64,000 bases of DNA from Kushneria konosiri (GTDB lineage: Bacteria > Pseudomonadota > Gammaproteobacteria > Pseudomonadales > Halomonadaceae), in NCBI RefSeq assembly GCF_002155145.1, contig NZ_CP021323.1, positions 3,472,001 to 3,536,000 on the forward strand, read 5' to 3'. The position numbers and the translations under genes are program-made. Below, in pieces: positions 29,552-40,822 of this stretch. Position 1 is the first letter of the stretch. Each line of letters begins with the position of its first letter. The notes beneath the pieces were generated by a model. That model was not told the origin of the DNA, did not search any database, and worked only from the letters and a program-made list of their open reading frames with translations.

Positions 29552-31282
29552 ATGCGAACATCACTTACCAGACTGGCCGGCGCGGCCATGGTGGCACTTA
29601 CACTGGCAGGCTGTGCCGGCACATCGGGCATTGTTGATCGCTTTGGCGGCCAGTCCCCCAACGATCTGCTAAGTCAGGCTCAACAGCAACAGGGCAGCGA
29701 AGCCGCCGCCACTCGCCTGCAGGCAGCCGAACTTTTTCAGCGCCAGGGTGACAACCAGCGCGCGCTGGACATTGCCAGTTCGCTCGACCGTTCGGTCCTG
29801 TCCAGTGACCAGCAGCTTCGCTGGGCACTGCTGACCTCCCGCATAGGCCTTGAGCTTCAGGATCCACAAACGGTGCTGGCTGCTACCGATGTTCTGGATA
29901 GCGCCGCAACGCTGCCGGACAGTGAAAGAAATACGCTTCTCGAGCGGCGCGGCCTGGCACAGGCCATGAACAACCAGCCGTTTGAAGCGGCACAGACGCT
30001 GACCGCCCTGCAGCAGCGCACGGATGACACCCAGCTCAATGACACCATCTGGCGCCAGCTCAACCGTCTCGATCCGAGTCAGCTCGACCAACTGGCCGGA
30101 CAGGGCAGCGTAGCTGCCGGCTGGGTAACGCTTGCACAACTCCAGCGCCAACAGGGCGCCAATATTGGCACCCTGACAAATGCCATCAGCCAGTGGCAGT
30201 CCAACAATCCCCGTCACCCCGCTTCTCGCCGTCTGCCAACGGATCTGGGCAAACTGGATGAGATTCGTGATCAGGAAATCCGCAGGATTGCGGTATTTCT
30301 GCCCCAGAGCGGCCCGCTGGAATCCATCGCCACCGCCATTCGTGAAGGCATCGAAACGCGCGCCGATGATGTCAGAAGCCAGGGCGGACAGGTTCCCGAA
30401 CTGGTTTTTTATGACACGACCGGCCAGGACATCGAAAGCCTTTATGCCCGTGCCACCATGGAAGGCGCCCAGGCCGTCATCGGTCCGCTCAGCAAGGAGC
30501 AGGTTTCCCAGCTGGAAACACGTGACAGCGTGGCACTGCCAACGCTGGCTCTCAACTATGGAACGCATGATCGCAACAGCGCCCGAAATCTTTTCCAGTA
30601 CGGACTCTCGGCCGAGGATGAAGCACGCCAGGCGGCCCAGCGCGGCCAGCTTGACGGCCATCATCGGGCCGGTGTCATGGTGCCGGACAACGAATGGGGC
30701 AGTCGCGTTCTGGGCGCCTTCCAGAATCAGTGGCAGCAGGAAGGTGGTGAGCTGGTCAGCGTTCAGAATTATGATCCGTCAGCCTCCGCCACCTCTGCAG
30801 TCAAGTCGGTCCTCAATGGCGGCCGTGGTCGACCGGATATGCTGTTTTTGCTGGCCCTGCCCGGCTATGCCCGCCAGGTTCCTCCGACCCTTGATTACTA
30901 CAACGCCGCAAATCTGCCCATCTATGCCACCTCGCACGCTTACGAAGGCTCACCTCAGCCGCGACTCGATCACGATCTTGATGACGTGATGTTCGTGGAC
31001 ATTCCCTGGCTGATCCCCGAGGCTGCTGCCGGCGGCATTGACGCCCTGCCCTTTGAGTCGACTCGCGAGCGGCTCATTCAGGATGATCAGCCGGCCATGA
31101 TCAAGCTTCACGCCATGGGGGTTGATGCCTTTGAACTGGCACGTCGACTGCCGGTCATGAGCGCCATCGGTGGATTTGAACTTTACGGCGCCACCGGCCG
31201 ACTCGCCCCCGGTCAGGATGGTCGGGTCGTTCGAACCCTGCCCTGGGCTGTCTTCCGCAATGGCCAGCCAACATTGCCCTGA
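29552..31282 (+). CDS. lpoA: Outer membrane lipoprotein activator of PBP1A, LpoA-like
   Basis: LpoA proteins reach from the outer membrane through the peptidoglycan to activate PBP1A. The ATG at 29552 gives a lipoprotein signal with the lipobox LAGC and lipidated C21, which an upstream in-frame start would bury. The mature part has an N-terminal helical repeat region (about 40-240) and a C-terminal LppC domain with a periplasmic binding fold (about 250-576, starting IAVFLPQSGPLESIATAIREG). The protein is 576 residues. It is divergent from rsmI and ahead of yraN, the standard order. Confidence 0.92.
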   Translation: MRTSLTRLAGAAMVALTLAGCAGTSGIVDRFGGQSPNDLLSQAQQQQGSEAAATRLQAAELFQRQGDNQRALDIASSLDRSVLSSDQQLRWALLTSRIGLELQDPQTVLAATDVLDSAATLPDSERNTLLERRGLAQAMNNQPFEAAQTLTALQQRTDDTQLNDTIWRQLNRLDPSQLDQLAGQGSVAAGWVTLAQLQRQQGANIGTLTNAISQWQSNNPRHPASRRLPTDLGKLDEIRDQEIRRIAVFLPQSGPLESIATAIREGIETRADDVRSQGGQVPELVFYDTTGQDIESLYARATMEGAQAVIGPLSKEQVSQLETRDSVALPTLALNYGTHDRNSARNLFQYGLSAEDEARQAAQRGQLDGHHRAGVMVPDNEWGSRVLGAFQNQWQQEGGELVSVQNYDPSASATSAVKSVLNGGRGRPDMLFLLALPGYARQVPPTLDYYNAANLPIYATSHAYEGSPQPRLDHDLDDVMFVDIPWLIPEAAAGGIDALPFESTRERLIQDDQPAMIKLHAMGVDAFELARRLPVMSAIGGFELYGATGRLAPGQDGRVVRTLPWAVFRNGQPTLP

Positions 31283-31288
31283 GCCACC

Positions 31289-32869
<1,581 letters not shown>

Positions 32870-32913
32870 GCCCCTGCAAGCTGCCCACCCTTGCTCGGTA
32901 TAAACAGTCAGAC

Positions 32914-32945
32914 AAAAAAACGGACCCGCCATGATGGCGGGTCCG
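32914..32945 (-). terminator. Intrinsic terminator after sspB
   Basis: A perfect 11-bp stem (32921-32931 with 32935-32945) and TGA loop is followed on the minus strand by seven T. It ends the sspA-sspB transcript. On the plus strand there is no T run, so termination of dolP is less certain. Confidence 0.9.
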
Positions 32946-32967
32946 CTGGTATAGCAATGGCGGGCAA

Positions 32968-33456
32968 TTACTTGATGACCTTCAGGGACGGTCGCCCCTT
33001 GGGCGGGCGTGAGCCGTCGTCGTCATCGTCGTTTCCACCCTCACCCTGATCCTCATCCGTTCTCGCCACCGCGCCCAGATGAGAGTCCCGCTCGTCGAGA
33101 TCATCATTGTCGGGCTCGGCTGAATCGGCAGCATCGTCCGGCATGACAGGCTCCTGACCGAAAACCATGCCCACACCATTTTCACGCGCGTAGATGGCAA
33201 TGATGGCATCGATGGGCAGCTCAACGGTCATTGGCTGGCCGCCGAAACGTGCATTGAAAGCCACCATGTCGTTTTCCATGAAAAGCTCTCGAACGGCGCC
33301 TGGACCAATATTGAGAACAATCTGGCCGTTCTGGACGAACTGCTCTGGTACCACCACACCCGTGCGCTCGGCATCGACAACGACATAGGGTGTGCAGTCG
33401 TTGTCCAGCAGCCACTGATATAGCGCACGAATCAGATAGGGACGGCTGGAATGCAT
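32968..33456 (-). CDS. sspB: ClpXP protease specificity adaptor SspB
   Basis: SspB tethers ssrA-tagged and other substrates to ClpXP. The folded substrate-binding domain spans about residues 1-110 (YLIRALYQWLLDND, LNIGPGAVRELFMENDMVAFNARFGG). A flexible acidic linker follows (about 105-150, with a run of Asp). The C-terminal RPSLKVIK is the ClpX-docking tail. Length is 162 residues. It follows sspA by 96 nt, as in other gammaproteobacteria. Confidence 0.94.
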   Translation of the reverse strand: MHSSRPYLIRALYQWLLDNDCTPYVVVDAERTGVVVPEQFVQNGQIVLNIGPGAVRELFMENDMVAFNARFGGQPMTVELPIDAIIAIYARENGVGMVFGQEPVMPDDAADSAEPDNDDLDERDSHLGAVARTDEDQGEGGNDDDDDGSRPPKGRPSLKVIK

Positions 33457-33552
33457 GTTTTCACCTCACTGAAGAATGCATCGAAATATAAGCCCTGCGC
33501 ATCAATCAGTATGTTTGCTGCAGAAAACAACCTGTCTGCAGCGATGATCCGA

Positions 33553-34182
33553 TCAGGTCCGAAGCTCACGCTCCGACTCAAGAAGCGATGCTCTGAAGGC
33601 ATCTCGAGCGAACAGTCTTTCCATATAGCCCATCAGCGGTTTGACCTGCTGCTCGGGTAGTTCAACACCCAGTGCCGGCAAACGCCAGAGAATGGGAGCG
33701 AGGCAGCAGTCTACCAGCGAGAACTCTTCGCTCATGAAAAACGGAATATCTTCAAAAATCGGGCTGATGCCGATAAGACTCTCACGCAACTCCTTGCGCG
33801 CCTGTTCGACTTCCTTCTTGGAGCCAGGCGACAGAATGCGCTCCACCATCGGGCACCATTCACGCTCAATACGGTGCATCCAGAGGCGGCTTTGCGCTCG
33901 CGCTACCGGGTAGACCGGCAACAGAGGCGGATGCGGAAAACGCTCATCCAAGTACTCCATCATGACCTTGGATTCATAAAGAACCAGGTCACGATCGATC
34001 AGTGTCGGCACACTATTATAGGGGTTAAGGTCGGCCAGCTCTGCTGGACGATGCTCATCGTTGACCTCAATGATATCAACGGAAATCCCCTTTTCGGCCA
34101 GCACGATCCTGACGCGATGGCTGTAATGGTCGTCACTGCCTGTATAGAACGTCATTGACGATCGTTTGGCCACAACACCCAT
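33553..34182 (-). CDS. sspA: Stringent starvation protein A, SspA
   Basis: SspA is an RNA polymerase-associated protein with a glutathione transferase fold that helps starvation and acid survival in E. coli. The 209-residue protein has the thioredoxin-like domain up to about 90 ([49 protein letters not shown]) and the helical GST C domain after it. The active Cys of true GSTs is not present in the SDDHYSHR segment. petABC, often found between rpsI and sspA in Pseudomonas, is missing. Confidence 0.94.
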   Translation of the reverse strand: MGVVAKRSSMTFYTGSDDHYSHRVRIVLAEKGISVDIIEVNDEHRPAELADLNPYNSVPTLIDRDLVLYESKVMMEYLDERFPHPPLLPVYPVARAQSRLWMHRIEREWCPMVERILSPGSKKEVEQARKELRESLIGISPIFEDIPFFMSEEFSLVDCCLAPILWRLPALGVELPEQQVKPLMGYMERLFARDAFRASLLESERELRT

Positions 34183-34294
34183 AGAAAGTCCTCACTTTAA
34201 TGACGAGCTGGATAATAACACGAGAGCACGCCTTTCGGTTGCCGGATTGCCAACCAAAGCGTTTCAACGAGTTGCAAAATTGTCCTGCAGACAC

Positions 34295-34322
34295 AAAAAC
34301 GCCCGGGAAAACACCCGGGCGT
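34295..34322 (-). terminator. Intrinsic terminator after rpsI
   Basis: A 9-bp GC stem (34299-34307 with 34314-34322) and 6-nt loop is followed on the minus strand by TTTTTGTG. It separates rplM-rpsI from sspA. Confidence 0.9.
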
Positions 34323-34343
34323 CTTGTGACATGACGTCGAAGC

Positions 34344-34736
34344 TTAACGCTTGGAGAACTGGGGACGACGACGTGCCTTGCGCAGACCAACCTTCTTACG
34401 CTCGACCATACGCGCATCACGCGTCACGTAGCCGGCGCTGCGCAGCGGTGTGCGCAGTTCTTCATTGTATTCCATCAGGGCACGAGTAATGCCGTGACGG
34501 ATGGCGCCTGCCTGTGCAGAACCGCCGCCACCCTGAACGGTGACATAAATGTCGAACTGTTCGGTCAGCTCGGTCAGCTCAAGCGGCTGGCGCACAACCA
34601 TCTGCGCGGTAACGCGGCCAAAGTATTCGTTGAGCTCACGCTTGTTGACCGTGATCTTGCCATTACCGGGACGCAGAAAAACGCGTGCGGTAGAGGTCTT
34701 GCGGCGGCCTGTGCCGTAGTACTGCTGCTGTGCCAT
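34344..34736 (-). CDS. rpsI: 30S ribosomal protein S9
   Basis: S9 is a 130-residue 30S protein whose C-terminal tail contacts tRNA in the P site. It has [19 protein letters not shown] at the N terminus and ends RRPQFSKR, the conserved tail. It follows rplM by 11 nt in the standard rplM-rpsI operon. Confidence 0.98.
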   Translation of the reverse strand: MAQQQYYGTGRRKTSTARVFLRPGNGKITVNKRELNEYFGRVTAQMVVRQPLELTELTEQFDIYVTVQGGGGSAQAGAIRHGITRALMEYNEELRTPLRSAGYVTRDARMVERKKVGLRKARRRPQFSKR

Positions 34737-34748
34737 GAAAATGTTCCT

Positions 34749-35177
34749 TTAGAGATTCAGTGCCTGGGGTTGCTGTGCCGCATGAGGATGCTCACCACCG
34801 GCATAAACCTTGAGCTTGGAGTACATGGCGCGACCCAGCGGGCCCTTGGGCAGCATTCCCTTGACAGCGATTTCGATGACACGCTCGGGCGCATGATCGA
34901 TCATCTGCTCGAAATTCATCGAACGCAGGCCGCCCGGATAACCGGTATGGCGATAATACTGCTTGGCAAAGGACTTCTTGCCGGTCACACGGACTTTCTC
35001 GGCGTTGACGACAACGATGTAGTCACCGGTGTCAACGTGAGGAGTATATTCGGGCTTGTGTTTGCCACGCAGACGGCGAGCGATCTCGGTTGCCAGTCGA
35101 CCCAGAGTCTTGTCTTCCGCGTCGATGACATACCAGTCGCGCTGCACGGACTGCGGTTTGGCGCTGAACGTCTTCAT
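34749..35177 (-). CDS. rplM: 50S ribosomal protein L13
   Basis: L13 is an early-assembling 50S protein. The 142-residue product has the family segments [37 protein letters not shown] and [19 protein letters not shown]. In E. coli L13 represses its own operon by binding the rplM leader. Here a leader of about 100 nt with a hairpin is present, so similar control is plausible but unproven. Confidence 0.98.
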   Translation of the reverse strand: MKTFSAKPQSVQRDWYVIDAEDKTLGRLATEIARRLRGKHKPEYTPHVDTGDYIVVVNAEKVRVTGKKSFAKQYYRHTGYPGGLRSMNFEQMIDHAPERVIEIAVKGMLPKGPLGRAMYSKLKVYAGGEHPHAAQQPQALNL

Positions 35178-35240
35178 GTATGAATCACCATGGTTGTGGC
35201 GAGAGCATCACTTCTGCCCTGCCAATCCCTATTTTTCTTG

Positions 35241-35270
35241 GTTGTTGCCCCTGCAGGCAGACACAACAAC
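35241..35270 (-). promoter_or_regulatory. rplM leader hairpin, possible L13 autoregulation site
   Basis: GTTGTTG (35241-35247) pairs perfectly with CAACAAC (35264-35270), with an inner GCCC/CTGC/AGGC element, inside the leader between the promoter and rplM. No T run follows. Control by L13 is inferred from E. coli. Confidence 0.45.
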
Positions 35271-35285
35271 GATAAGCGAGCGCGC

Positions 35286-35314
35286 ATTGTACAGAGCCTG
35301 CGCCCAGCGAACAA
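35286..35314 (-). promoter_or_regulatory. rplM-rpsI promoter
   Basis: TTGTTC (35309-35314) and TACAAT (35286-35291) are separated by 17 nt on the minus strand; the -10 matches five of six consensus bases. Transcription should start near 35279. Confidence 0.65.
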
Positions 35315-35327
35315 GGGATAATCACAT

Positions 35328-36479
35328 TCAGGGCTTGTGAGTCAACGCCAGATACTCGCTTGACTGCATCTCCTGAAGGCGCGACACGGTACGTTCGAAT
35401 TCAAAGGCAAGCTCACCGCCGCTATAGAGTGATTCCGGCTCGGCCTCCGCCGACATGACCAGTTTGACGGCGCGGTCATAAAACTCATCCACCAGATTGA
35501 TAAAGCGACGCGCCTGATCCTCGATTGCTGCCCCCATCACCGGCACGTTGGAAATCAGCACGCTGTGATACTGCCTTGAGAGCTCGATATAGTCGTTTTG
35601 ACTGCGCGGACCATCACAAAGCGTCTTGAAGTCGAACCAGACCACCCCCTCATGACAGCGTCGAGCCTTCAGCGCCCGTCCATTGATGCGCAGCGTTTCT
35701 TCTTCACCCGGCTCTCCTGCCAGATGAACAAAGCTCTCCTGCAGCGCCTCGTCAGCGCTGTCCCCCGGTGGGGTATGAAACACTTCTTTGCGGGTCAGGG
35801 TACGCATTCGATAATCAATGCCCGCATCGACATTGACCACTTCGCAGTGGCGGTTGAGCAGATCAATGGCGGGCAGGAAACGATCCCGCTGCAGACCATT
35901 TTTATACAGCTCATCCGGTACAATGTTGGAAGTCGTTACCAGCACCACCCCCTGAGCAAAAAGGGCATCGAGCAGATTGCCCAGGATCATGGCATCGGTA
36001 ATGTCCTTGACGAAAAACTCATCAAGGCAGATGACTCTGGCCTCGCCGGCCAGTTTTGCCGCCACCTGGGTCAGCGGGTTCTTTTGGCCCTTGTGAACCT
36101 CAAGTTCCTTGTGCACACGCTGCATGAAACGATGAAAGTGCGTACGCATCTTGTCATCAAAGGGCAGACTGTCATGAAAGGTGTCCACCAGCCAGGTCTT
36201 TCCCCGTCCCACACCGCCCCAGAAATAGAGTCCCTTGACATCAGGCTCGGCAGGCGCCGCCGGGGTAGAAGGAGCACTTTTCCTGCCAAAAAACCCTGAC
36301 ATTTTTGACTTGATCCCGCTATCAGCTGCGACCGTGGCAGGTTTGGGACGTGGCCGACTGGTCAGTGCTTCATAAAGGCGCTGGAGATGTTCAACGGCCT
36401 TTTCCTGAGAGCTGTCATGCTGAAAGCCTTCACGCTCAAGATCCTGACGGTACTGTTCTCGCGGGGAAAGTCTGGACAT
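35328..36479 (-). CDS. zapE: Cell division AFG1-like ATPase ZapE
   Basis: ZapE is an ATPase that binds FtsZ and acts late in Z-ring constriction in E. coli. The ATG at 36479 gives 383 residues; an in-frame start 135 nt upstream encodes unconserved sequence. Walker A is GGVGRGKT at 88-95 and Walker B includes VICLDEFFVKDITDAM. A Pro/Ala-rich insert (about 43-78) is longer than in E. coli. It ends just before the rplM promoter. Confidence 0.93.
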   Translation of the reverse strand: MSRLSPREQYRQDLEREGFQHDSSQEKAVEHLQRLYEALTSRPRPKPATVAADSGIKSKMSGFFGRKSAPSTPAAPAEPDVKGLYFWGGVGRGKTWLVDTFHDSLPFDDKMRTHFHRFMQRVHKELEVHKGQKNPLTQVAAKLAGEARVICLDEFFVKDITDAMILGNLLDALFAQGVVLVTTSNIVPDELYKNGLQRDRFLPAIDLLNRHCEVVNVDAGIDYRMRTLTRKEVFHTPPGDSADEALQESFVHLAGEPGEEETLRINGRALKARRCHEGVVWFDFKTLCDGPRSQNDYIELSRQYHSVLISNVPVMGAAIEDQARRFINLVDEFYDRAVKLVMSAEAEPESLYSGGELAFEFERTVSRLQEMQSSEYLALTHKP

Positions 36480-36689
36480 GTTATCTGGTGCCTTGCCAAA
36501 GATCGGATGTTCGTGATTGTACAGTGTGATGCGGCCTGAATCGCCCCTGTCGGTGGCGAGATGTCCGCGCTGATGGGAACGATTATGTCGTGAGTGAATT
36601 GACCCGGACAACACGACGCCTTCTATAATGGACTATCTCATGGTCACGCCTGTCGTGCGTGCAATCAGCTTTAAAAGAGGGGAATAGCG

Positions 36690-37139
36690 TTGAACGAAGG
36701 CAACATTGATTGGGTAGTCGCCGCTGTGGCACTGCTGGCAGGCATCGTGATCGGCGTACTGATTCGACATTTTTCGGGCAGTCAGAGAGCCACCAGCCAG
36801 AAGCTCAAGCAGCGTCTGGCCGAAACCGAACTTGAACTCAAGGGGTTGCGCGAGAACGTGAATACGCATTTTACCGATGTCACGACACTGGCGCGCAACC
36901 TTGCCCGCCAGAGCGAAGCGCTCCAGTCACGACTCGACGCCGACGCCAGTGCTCTGGCCAGTGACCCGGCCCTGAAGCGCCGCCCGAAGGTTGATGCAAC
37001 CGAAGAGAGTGAAGAAGACACAACTTCTCTTCACATTCCTCGTGACTATGCCGACGGCAATGGGACCCTCGATGAAAGTTACGGGCTGCGTCAGAAGCAG
37101 GAAAGTCACGGCACCGACCCGCAACCCCCCCGCTACTGA
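36690..37139 (+). CDS. zapG: Cell division / envelope protein ZapG (YhcB, DUF1043)
   Basis: The 149-residue protein has one N-terminal membrane helix (about 8-26), a coiled-coil cytoplasmic part (about 30-95) and a polar tail. YhcB in E. coli links division with envelope synthesis. I chose the TTG at 36690 because GAGGGG lies 8 nt before it and the encoded N terminus fits the family. It is divergent from zapE. Confidence 0.87.
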   Translation: MNEGNIDWVVAAVALLAGIVIGVLIRHFSGSQRATSQKLKQRLAETELELKGLRENVNTHFTDVTTLARNLARQSEALQSRLDADASALASDPALKRRPKVDATEESEEDTTSLHIPRDYADGNGTLDESYGLRQKQESHGTDPQPPRY

Positions 37140-37150
37140 TCACAACATCA

Positions 37151-37175
37151 CTGTCGCCGGCCTCCCCGGCGACAG
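37151..37175. terminator. Stem-loop between convergent zapG and the Nif3-like gene
   Basis: A perfect 10-bp stem (CTGTCGCCGG with CCGGCGACAG) and 5-nt loop fills the gap between the two stops. T runs are weak on both sides, so termination may be partial. Confidence 0.6.
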
Positions 37176-37931
37176 TTACACCGGATTATCGATATCGACA
37201 AAGCGATGCTCGATGTCGTGACGCTGCGCCAGCCATTCGCCCAGAGCTCTTATACCATCACGCTCGGTGGCATGATGGCCGGCGGCATAATAGGTAATTC
37301 CCATTTCTCGAGCCAGATGTGTGGTGCGTTCCGAGACTTCACCGGAAACGAAGGCATCCATGCCGGCCTCCGCCGCATCAATGATCATGTCCTGTGCGCC
37401 GCCCGTGCACCACGCAATCCGCCGGACAGGACGATCATGACCGGAAATCATCAAAGGCTTGTGCGCCAGTTGCCGATGAAGCTGTTCGGCCAGCGCCTGC
37501 TGTGAACATTCAGGCATGTCACCGTGGTACAAAAGCCCCTGCCCCACCTCACCGTCAAGGACACCCCGTACCGTCCACCCCATTCGATCAGCCAGCAAAA
37601 CGTTATTGCCAAGCGTTGCGTGCGCGTCCAATGGTAGATGCCAGGCTACCAGATTGATGCCATGGGCCAGAAGCGTGGCGATGCGCCGCTGCTTCATGCC
37701 GGTAATCGCTACAGGTTCGTTTTTCCAGAAGTAGCCATGGTGAACCAGCACCATGTCGGCCTGCCATGCCACCGCCTCATCGAGCAGATCCTGGCTGGCC
37801 GTCACACCACTCATGACACGCCCAACCTGCTCCCCACCCCCGACCTGAAGACCGTTGACGGTAAAGTCCTTGAAGCGCTGCGGCGCGAGCAGTGTCTTCA
37901 TGTCTTCCAGCAGCACCCTGCGCTCGATCAT
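37176..37931 (-). CDS. Nif3-like dinuclear metal center protein (YbgI family)
   Basis: The 251-residue protein belongs to the NIF3/YbgI (DUF34) family, hexameric proteins with a dinuclear metal site of uncertain activity; GTP cyclohydrolase I type 2 is an annotation with little support. Metal ligand motifs are LVHHGYFW near residue 62, AWHLPLDAH near 97 and AAGHHATERDGI near 215. It is divergent from algW across 197 bp. Confidence 0.93.
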   Translation of the reverse strand: MIERRVLLEDMKTLLAPQRFKDFTVNGLQVGGGEQVGRVMSGVTASQDLLDEAVAWQADMVLVHHGYFWKNEPVAITGMKQRRIATLLAHGINLVAWHLPLDAHATLGNNVLLADRMGWTVRGVLDGEVGQGLLYHGDMPECSQQALAEQLHRQLAHKPLMISGHDRPVRRIAWCTGGAQDMIIDAAEAGMDAFVSGEVSERTTHLAREMGITYYAAGHHATERDGIRALGEWLAQRHDIEHRFVDIDNPV

Positions 37932-38128
37932 GTTTTGTCTCCCGACCCTCGATTTTTGAAAGTGTCACGCCTGTATCAGGCATTGACGACGCCTGAATGA
38001 TAAACTCGCCCAATCTCTATATGACATTGCGACCGGCATGAAAGACGGCAGCGCCCTTGCCACGAATGCCGGTTAGAATACTCTGCAAGTCTGCAGCTCC
38101 AGGCTGCCTGTTTCAAAAGGATGTTGTC

Positions 38129-39367
38129 ATGCGCCGATTTCTGGTGCCCCTGATCTGGCCTGTTGTCTGTGGTGTATTGCTGGCGCTGGTCATGCTGGAT
38201 CACATGCCACAGATCATCGACTCTGGCGATCACTCTGCAAGCGATGGCCGACAGGCTCAGGCTGTTGCGCCATCATCCATTACACCGACGATTACACCCC
38301 CCGTACAGCGCACGCCGCCCGTCACCCGAAATGCGGCGCCACTGCAGCGTGGCCCGGGCACGGCAAGCTACTCTGACGCCGTACAACATGCAGCTCCCGC
38401 CGTGGTCAATGTCTATTCGTCAAGACTGGTGGAGCGTGACCATCATCCGCTGATGTCCGACCCTTTCTTCGAACAGTTTTTTGGCAACAGCCAATCCGGC
38501 CGCCGTCGCATGCTGTCGAGTCTTGGCTCTGGCGTCATCGTCAGTGATGAGGGCTACATTCTTACCAACAATCACGTTATCAGCGGCGCTGATGAAGTAC
38601 AGGTGGCTCTGCAGGATGGTCGGGAAACGCTGGCTACCGTGATCGGCACCGACCCGGAAACGGATCTTGCCGTGCTCAAGATTGATCTGGACAACCTCCC
38701 GGTCATCGATCTGGCCGATGCGACCAACACTCGCGTCGGCGACATTGCCCTGGCCATTGGCAACCCCTTTGGCGTAGGTCAGACCGTCACCATGGGCATC
38801 ATCAGCGCCACCGGTCGAAACCACCTGGGCCTGAATGCCTATGAGGATTTCATCCAGACGGACGCGGCGATCAATCCGGGCAACTCAGGGGGCGCGCTGG
38901 TCAATTCCGAAGGCGCGCTGGTGGGCATCAATACAGCCATCTTCTCACGCACCGGTGGGTCACAGGGCATCGGTTTTGCCATTCCTACCAATCTGGCACA
39001 CGGCATTCTCAACGATCTTGTGACCCGCGGGCGCGTGGTCAGGGGCTGGCTGGGAATCGAGGCGAGAGAAGTCAGCTCAAGCCTGGCCTCGTCGCTGGAC
39101 ATCAACGCCCCGCGCGGCGTTGTGGTCTCGGATGTCGTGGATGGTGGTCCGGCAGCCCAGGCCGGTATCAAGGTAGGGGATCTGATTCTGTCGATAGACG
39201 GCAAACCGTTGCTGGATGCTCAGACGGCCATGGTGGATATCGCAGAGATTGAACCCGGCAGGCAGCTACCGATAGAGCTTTATCGTAACGGCAAACGCTT
39301 CAAGGTGACGGTCAGTGTGGGAGAGCGCCCAAGCCGACCGGTAACGCCGGTTCAGTCCGAGAACTGA
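38129..39367 (+). CDS. algW: Periplasmic serine protease AlgW/DegS type
   Basis: This is an HtrA-family protease with an N-terminal membrane anchor (about 4-22), a trypsin-like domain and one C-terminal PDZ domain (about 295-395). The triad is H149, D179 and S253 (NNHVI, ETDLAVL, GNSGG). A single PDZ and the anchor point to AlgW/DegS, which senses unfolded outer membrane proteins and starts cleavage of the anti-sigma factor for sigma E/AlgU. The ATG at 38129 has AAAAGG upstream; an earlier start would put 24 odd residues before the anchor. Length is 412 residues. Confidence 0.92.
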   Translation: MRRFLVPLIWPVVCGVLLALVMLDHMPQIIDSGDHSASDGRQAQAVAPSSITPTITPPVQRTPPVTRNAAPLQRGPGTASYSDAVQHAAPAVVNVYSSRLVERDHHPLMSDPFFEQFFGNSQSGRRRMLSSLGSGVIVSDEGYILTNNHVISGADEVQVALQDGRETLATVIGTDPETDLAVLKIDLDNLPVIDLADATNTRVGDIALAIGNPFGVGQTVTMGIISATGRNHLGLNAYEDFIQTDAAINPGNSGGALVNSEGALVGINTAIFSRTGGSQGIGFAIPTNLAHGILNDLVTRGRVVRGWLGIEAREVSSSLASSLDINAPRGVVVSDVVDGGPAAQAGIKVGDLILSIDGKPLLDAQTAMVDIAEIEPGRQLPIELYRNGKRFKVTVSVGERPSRPVTPVQSEN

Positions 39368-39378
39368 CCGGCGTTTGA
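39343..39378. terminator. Stem-loop overlapping the algW stop, before hisD
   Basis: AACGCCGG-T-TCAGT (39343-39356) pairs with ACTGACCGGCGTT (39363-39375) with one bulged base and a 6-nt loop; the algW stop codon is in the 3' arm. It separates convergent algW and hisD. The T run is only three bases. Confidence 0.55.
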
Positions 39379-39393
39379 CGACAGAAAATTCAA

Positions 39394-40710
39394 TCAGTCC
39401 TTGTGACTGCCGATACGGTTTTCTGCCGAACGGGCGTGTGCCGTCAACGACTCGCCTCTTGCCAGCACGGAGGCCGTCTGCCCCAGCGTTGACGCCCCCT
39501 GCGGCGAGCACTGAATCAGCGACGAGCGCTTCTGGAAGTCATAAACCCCCAGAGGCGAGGAAAAACGCGCCGTGCCGGACGTCGGCAGGACATGGTTGGG
39601 GCCGGCACAGTAATCACCCAGAGCCTCGGCAGTGTAGCGTCCCATGAAGATGGCACCGGCATGGCGAACGTGTTCGACCAGCCGCTGCGGCTCTTCTACC
39701 GAAAGCTCCAGATGCTCAGGGGCGATACGATTGATCAGCGACAGTGCCTGCGCTTCGTCTTCCACCAGAATCAGGGCACCGCGACGCGACAGCGATTCAC
39801 GCACGATCTCGGCACGCTCAAGGGTCGGCAGCAGACGCTCGATGCTTTCTGCGACCGCCTCCAGGTGCTCGGCATCCCAGCTGATCAAAATGGCCTGGGC
39901 ATCTTCGTCGTGCTCGGCCTGCGAAAAAAGATCCATCGCCAGCCAATCCGGATCGGTGCCGCCATCGGATACCACCAGGATCTCGGAAGGCCCGGCAATC
40001 ATGTCGATACCGACCTGCCCGAACACGGCACGCTTGGCCGTTGCAACAAAAATGTTGCCAGGCCCCACGATCTTGTCGACCTTCGGGATCGTTTCGGTGC
40101 CATAAGCCAGCGCTGCCACGGCCTGGGCACCGCCAATGGTGAACACCCGTGCCACACCGGCCACGTGAGCCGCAGCCAGCACCAGCTCATTAAGCACGCC
40201 ATCCGGTGTCGGCACGACCATGACAATGTCTTCCACACCAGCGACATGCGCCGGAATGACATTCATCAGAACAGATGAGGGATAGGCTGCCTTACCGCCG
40301 GGAACATAGACCCCCGCCCTGTCGAGCGGCGTTACCTTTTGACCCAGCATGGTGCCATCGGCCTCCTGGTAGGACCAGGGTTCGGGCTTTTGCCGCTCGT
40401 GGTAGGCGCGAATGCGATCCCCCGCCACGGCCAGCGCCTGACGCTGCGCTTCCGGCAGCCCCTGCCACGCCTGTTCGAGCCGCTCAGCTGTGAGCGTGAG
40501 TGCCGACATGTCCTGAACGTCAAGACGATCGAACTGACGGGTCAGATCGATCACGGCCGCATCGCCGCGACTGCGAACATCAGCAATGATGCGATCAACA
40601 CTTTGCTGGATCTCGGCGCTTGACACGCTTTCCCAGTCCAGCAACGTATCCAGCCGGGTTTCAAAATCCGGCTGGCGTGTAGAAAGTCGATGTATGCTTT
40701 GCTTGTCCAT
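39394..40710 (-). CDS. hisD: Histidinol dehydrogenase HisD
   Basis: HisD oxidises histidinol to histidine in two NAD-dependent steps, the end of histidine synthesis. The 438-residue protein has [55 protein letters not shown] and the zinc-site region [14 protein letters not shown]. It follows hisG by 112 nt. hisC, which follows hisD in Pseudomonas, is not here; a convergent algW comes next. Confidence 0.96.
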   Translation of the reverse strand: MDKQSIHRLSTRQPDFETRLDTLLDWESVSSAEIQQSVDRIIADVRSRGDAAVIDLTRQFDRLDVQDMSALTLTAERLEQAWQGLPEAQRQALAVAGDRIRAYHERQKPEPWSYQEADGTMLGQKVTPLDRAGVYVPGGKAAYPSSVLMNVIPAHVAGVEDIVMVVPTPDGVLNELVLAAAHVAGVARVFTIGGAQAVAALAYGTETIPKVDKIVGPGNIFVATAKRAVFGQVGIDMIAGPSEILVVSDGGTDPDWLAMDLFSQAEHDEDAQAILISWDAEHLEAVAESIERLLPTLERAEIVRESLSRRGALILVEDEAQALSLINRIAPEHLELSVEEPQRLVEHVRHAGAIFMGRYTAEALGDYCAGPNHVLPTSGTARFSSPLGVYDFQKRSSLIQCSPQGASTLGQTASVLARGESLTAHARSAENRIGSHKD

Positions 40711-40822
40711 TACGACTGAATCACTCCTTGCCTTCCGGCACGTGCCGGAGAGTATCGTGCTGCATCGATGGCGTGATGCCCTGTCGAAACATGGCTACTG
40801 ACAGCTGACCGGATTGCGGCCG

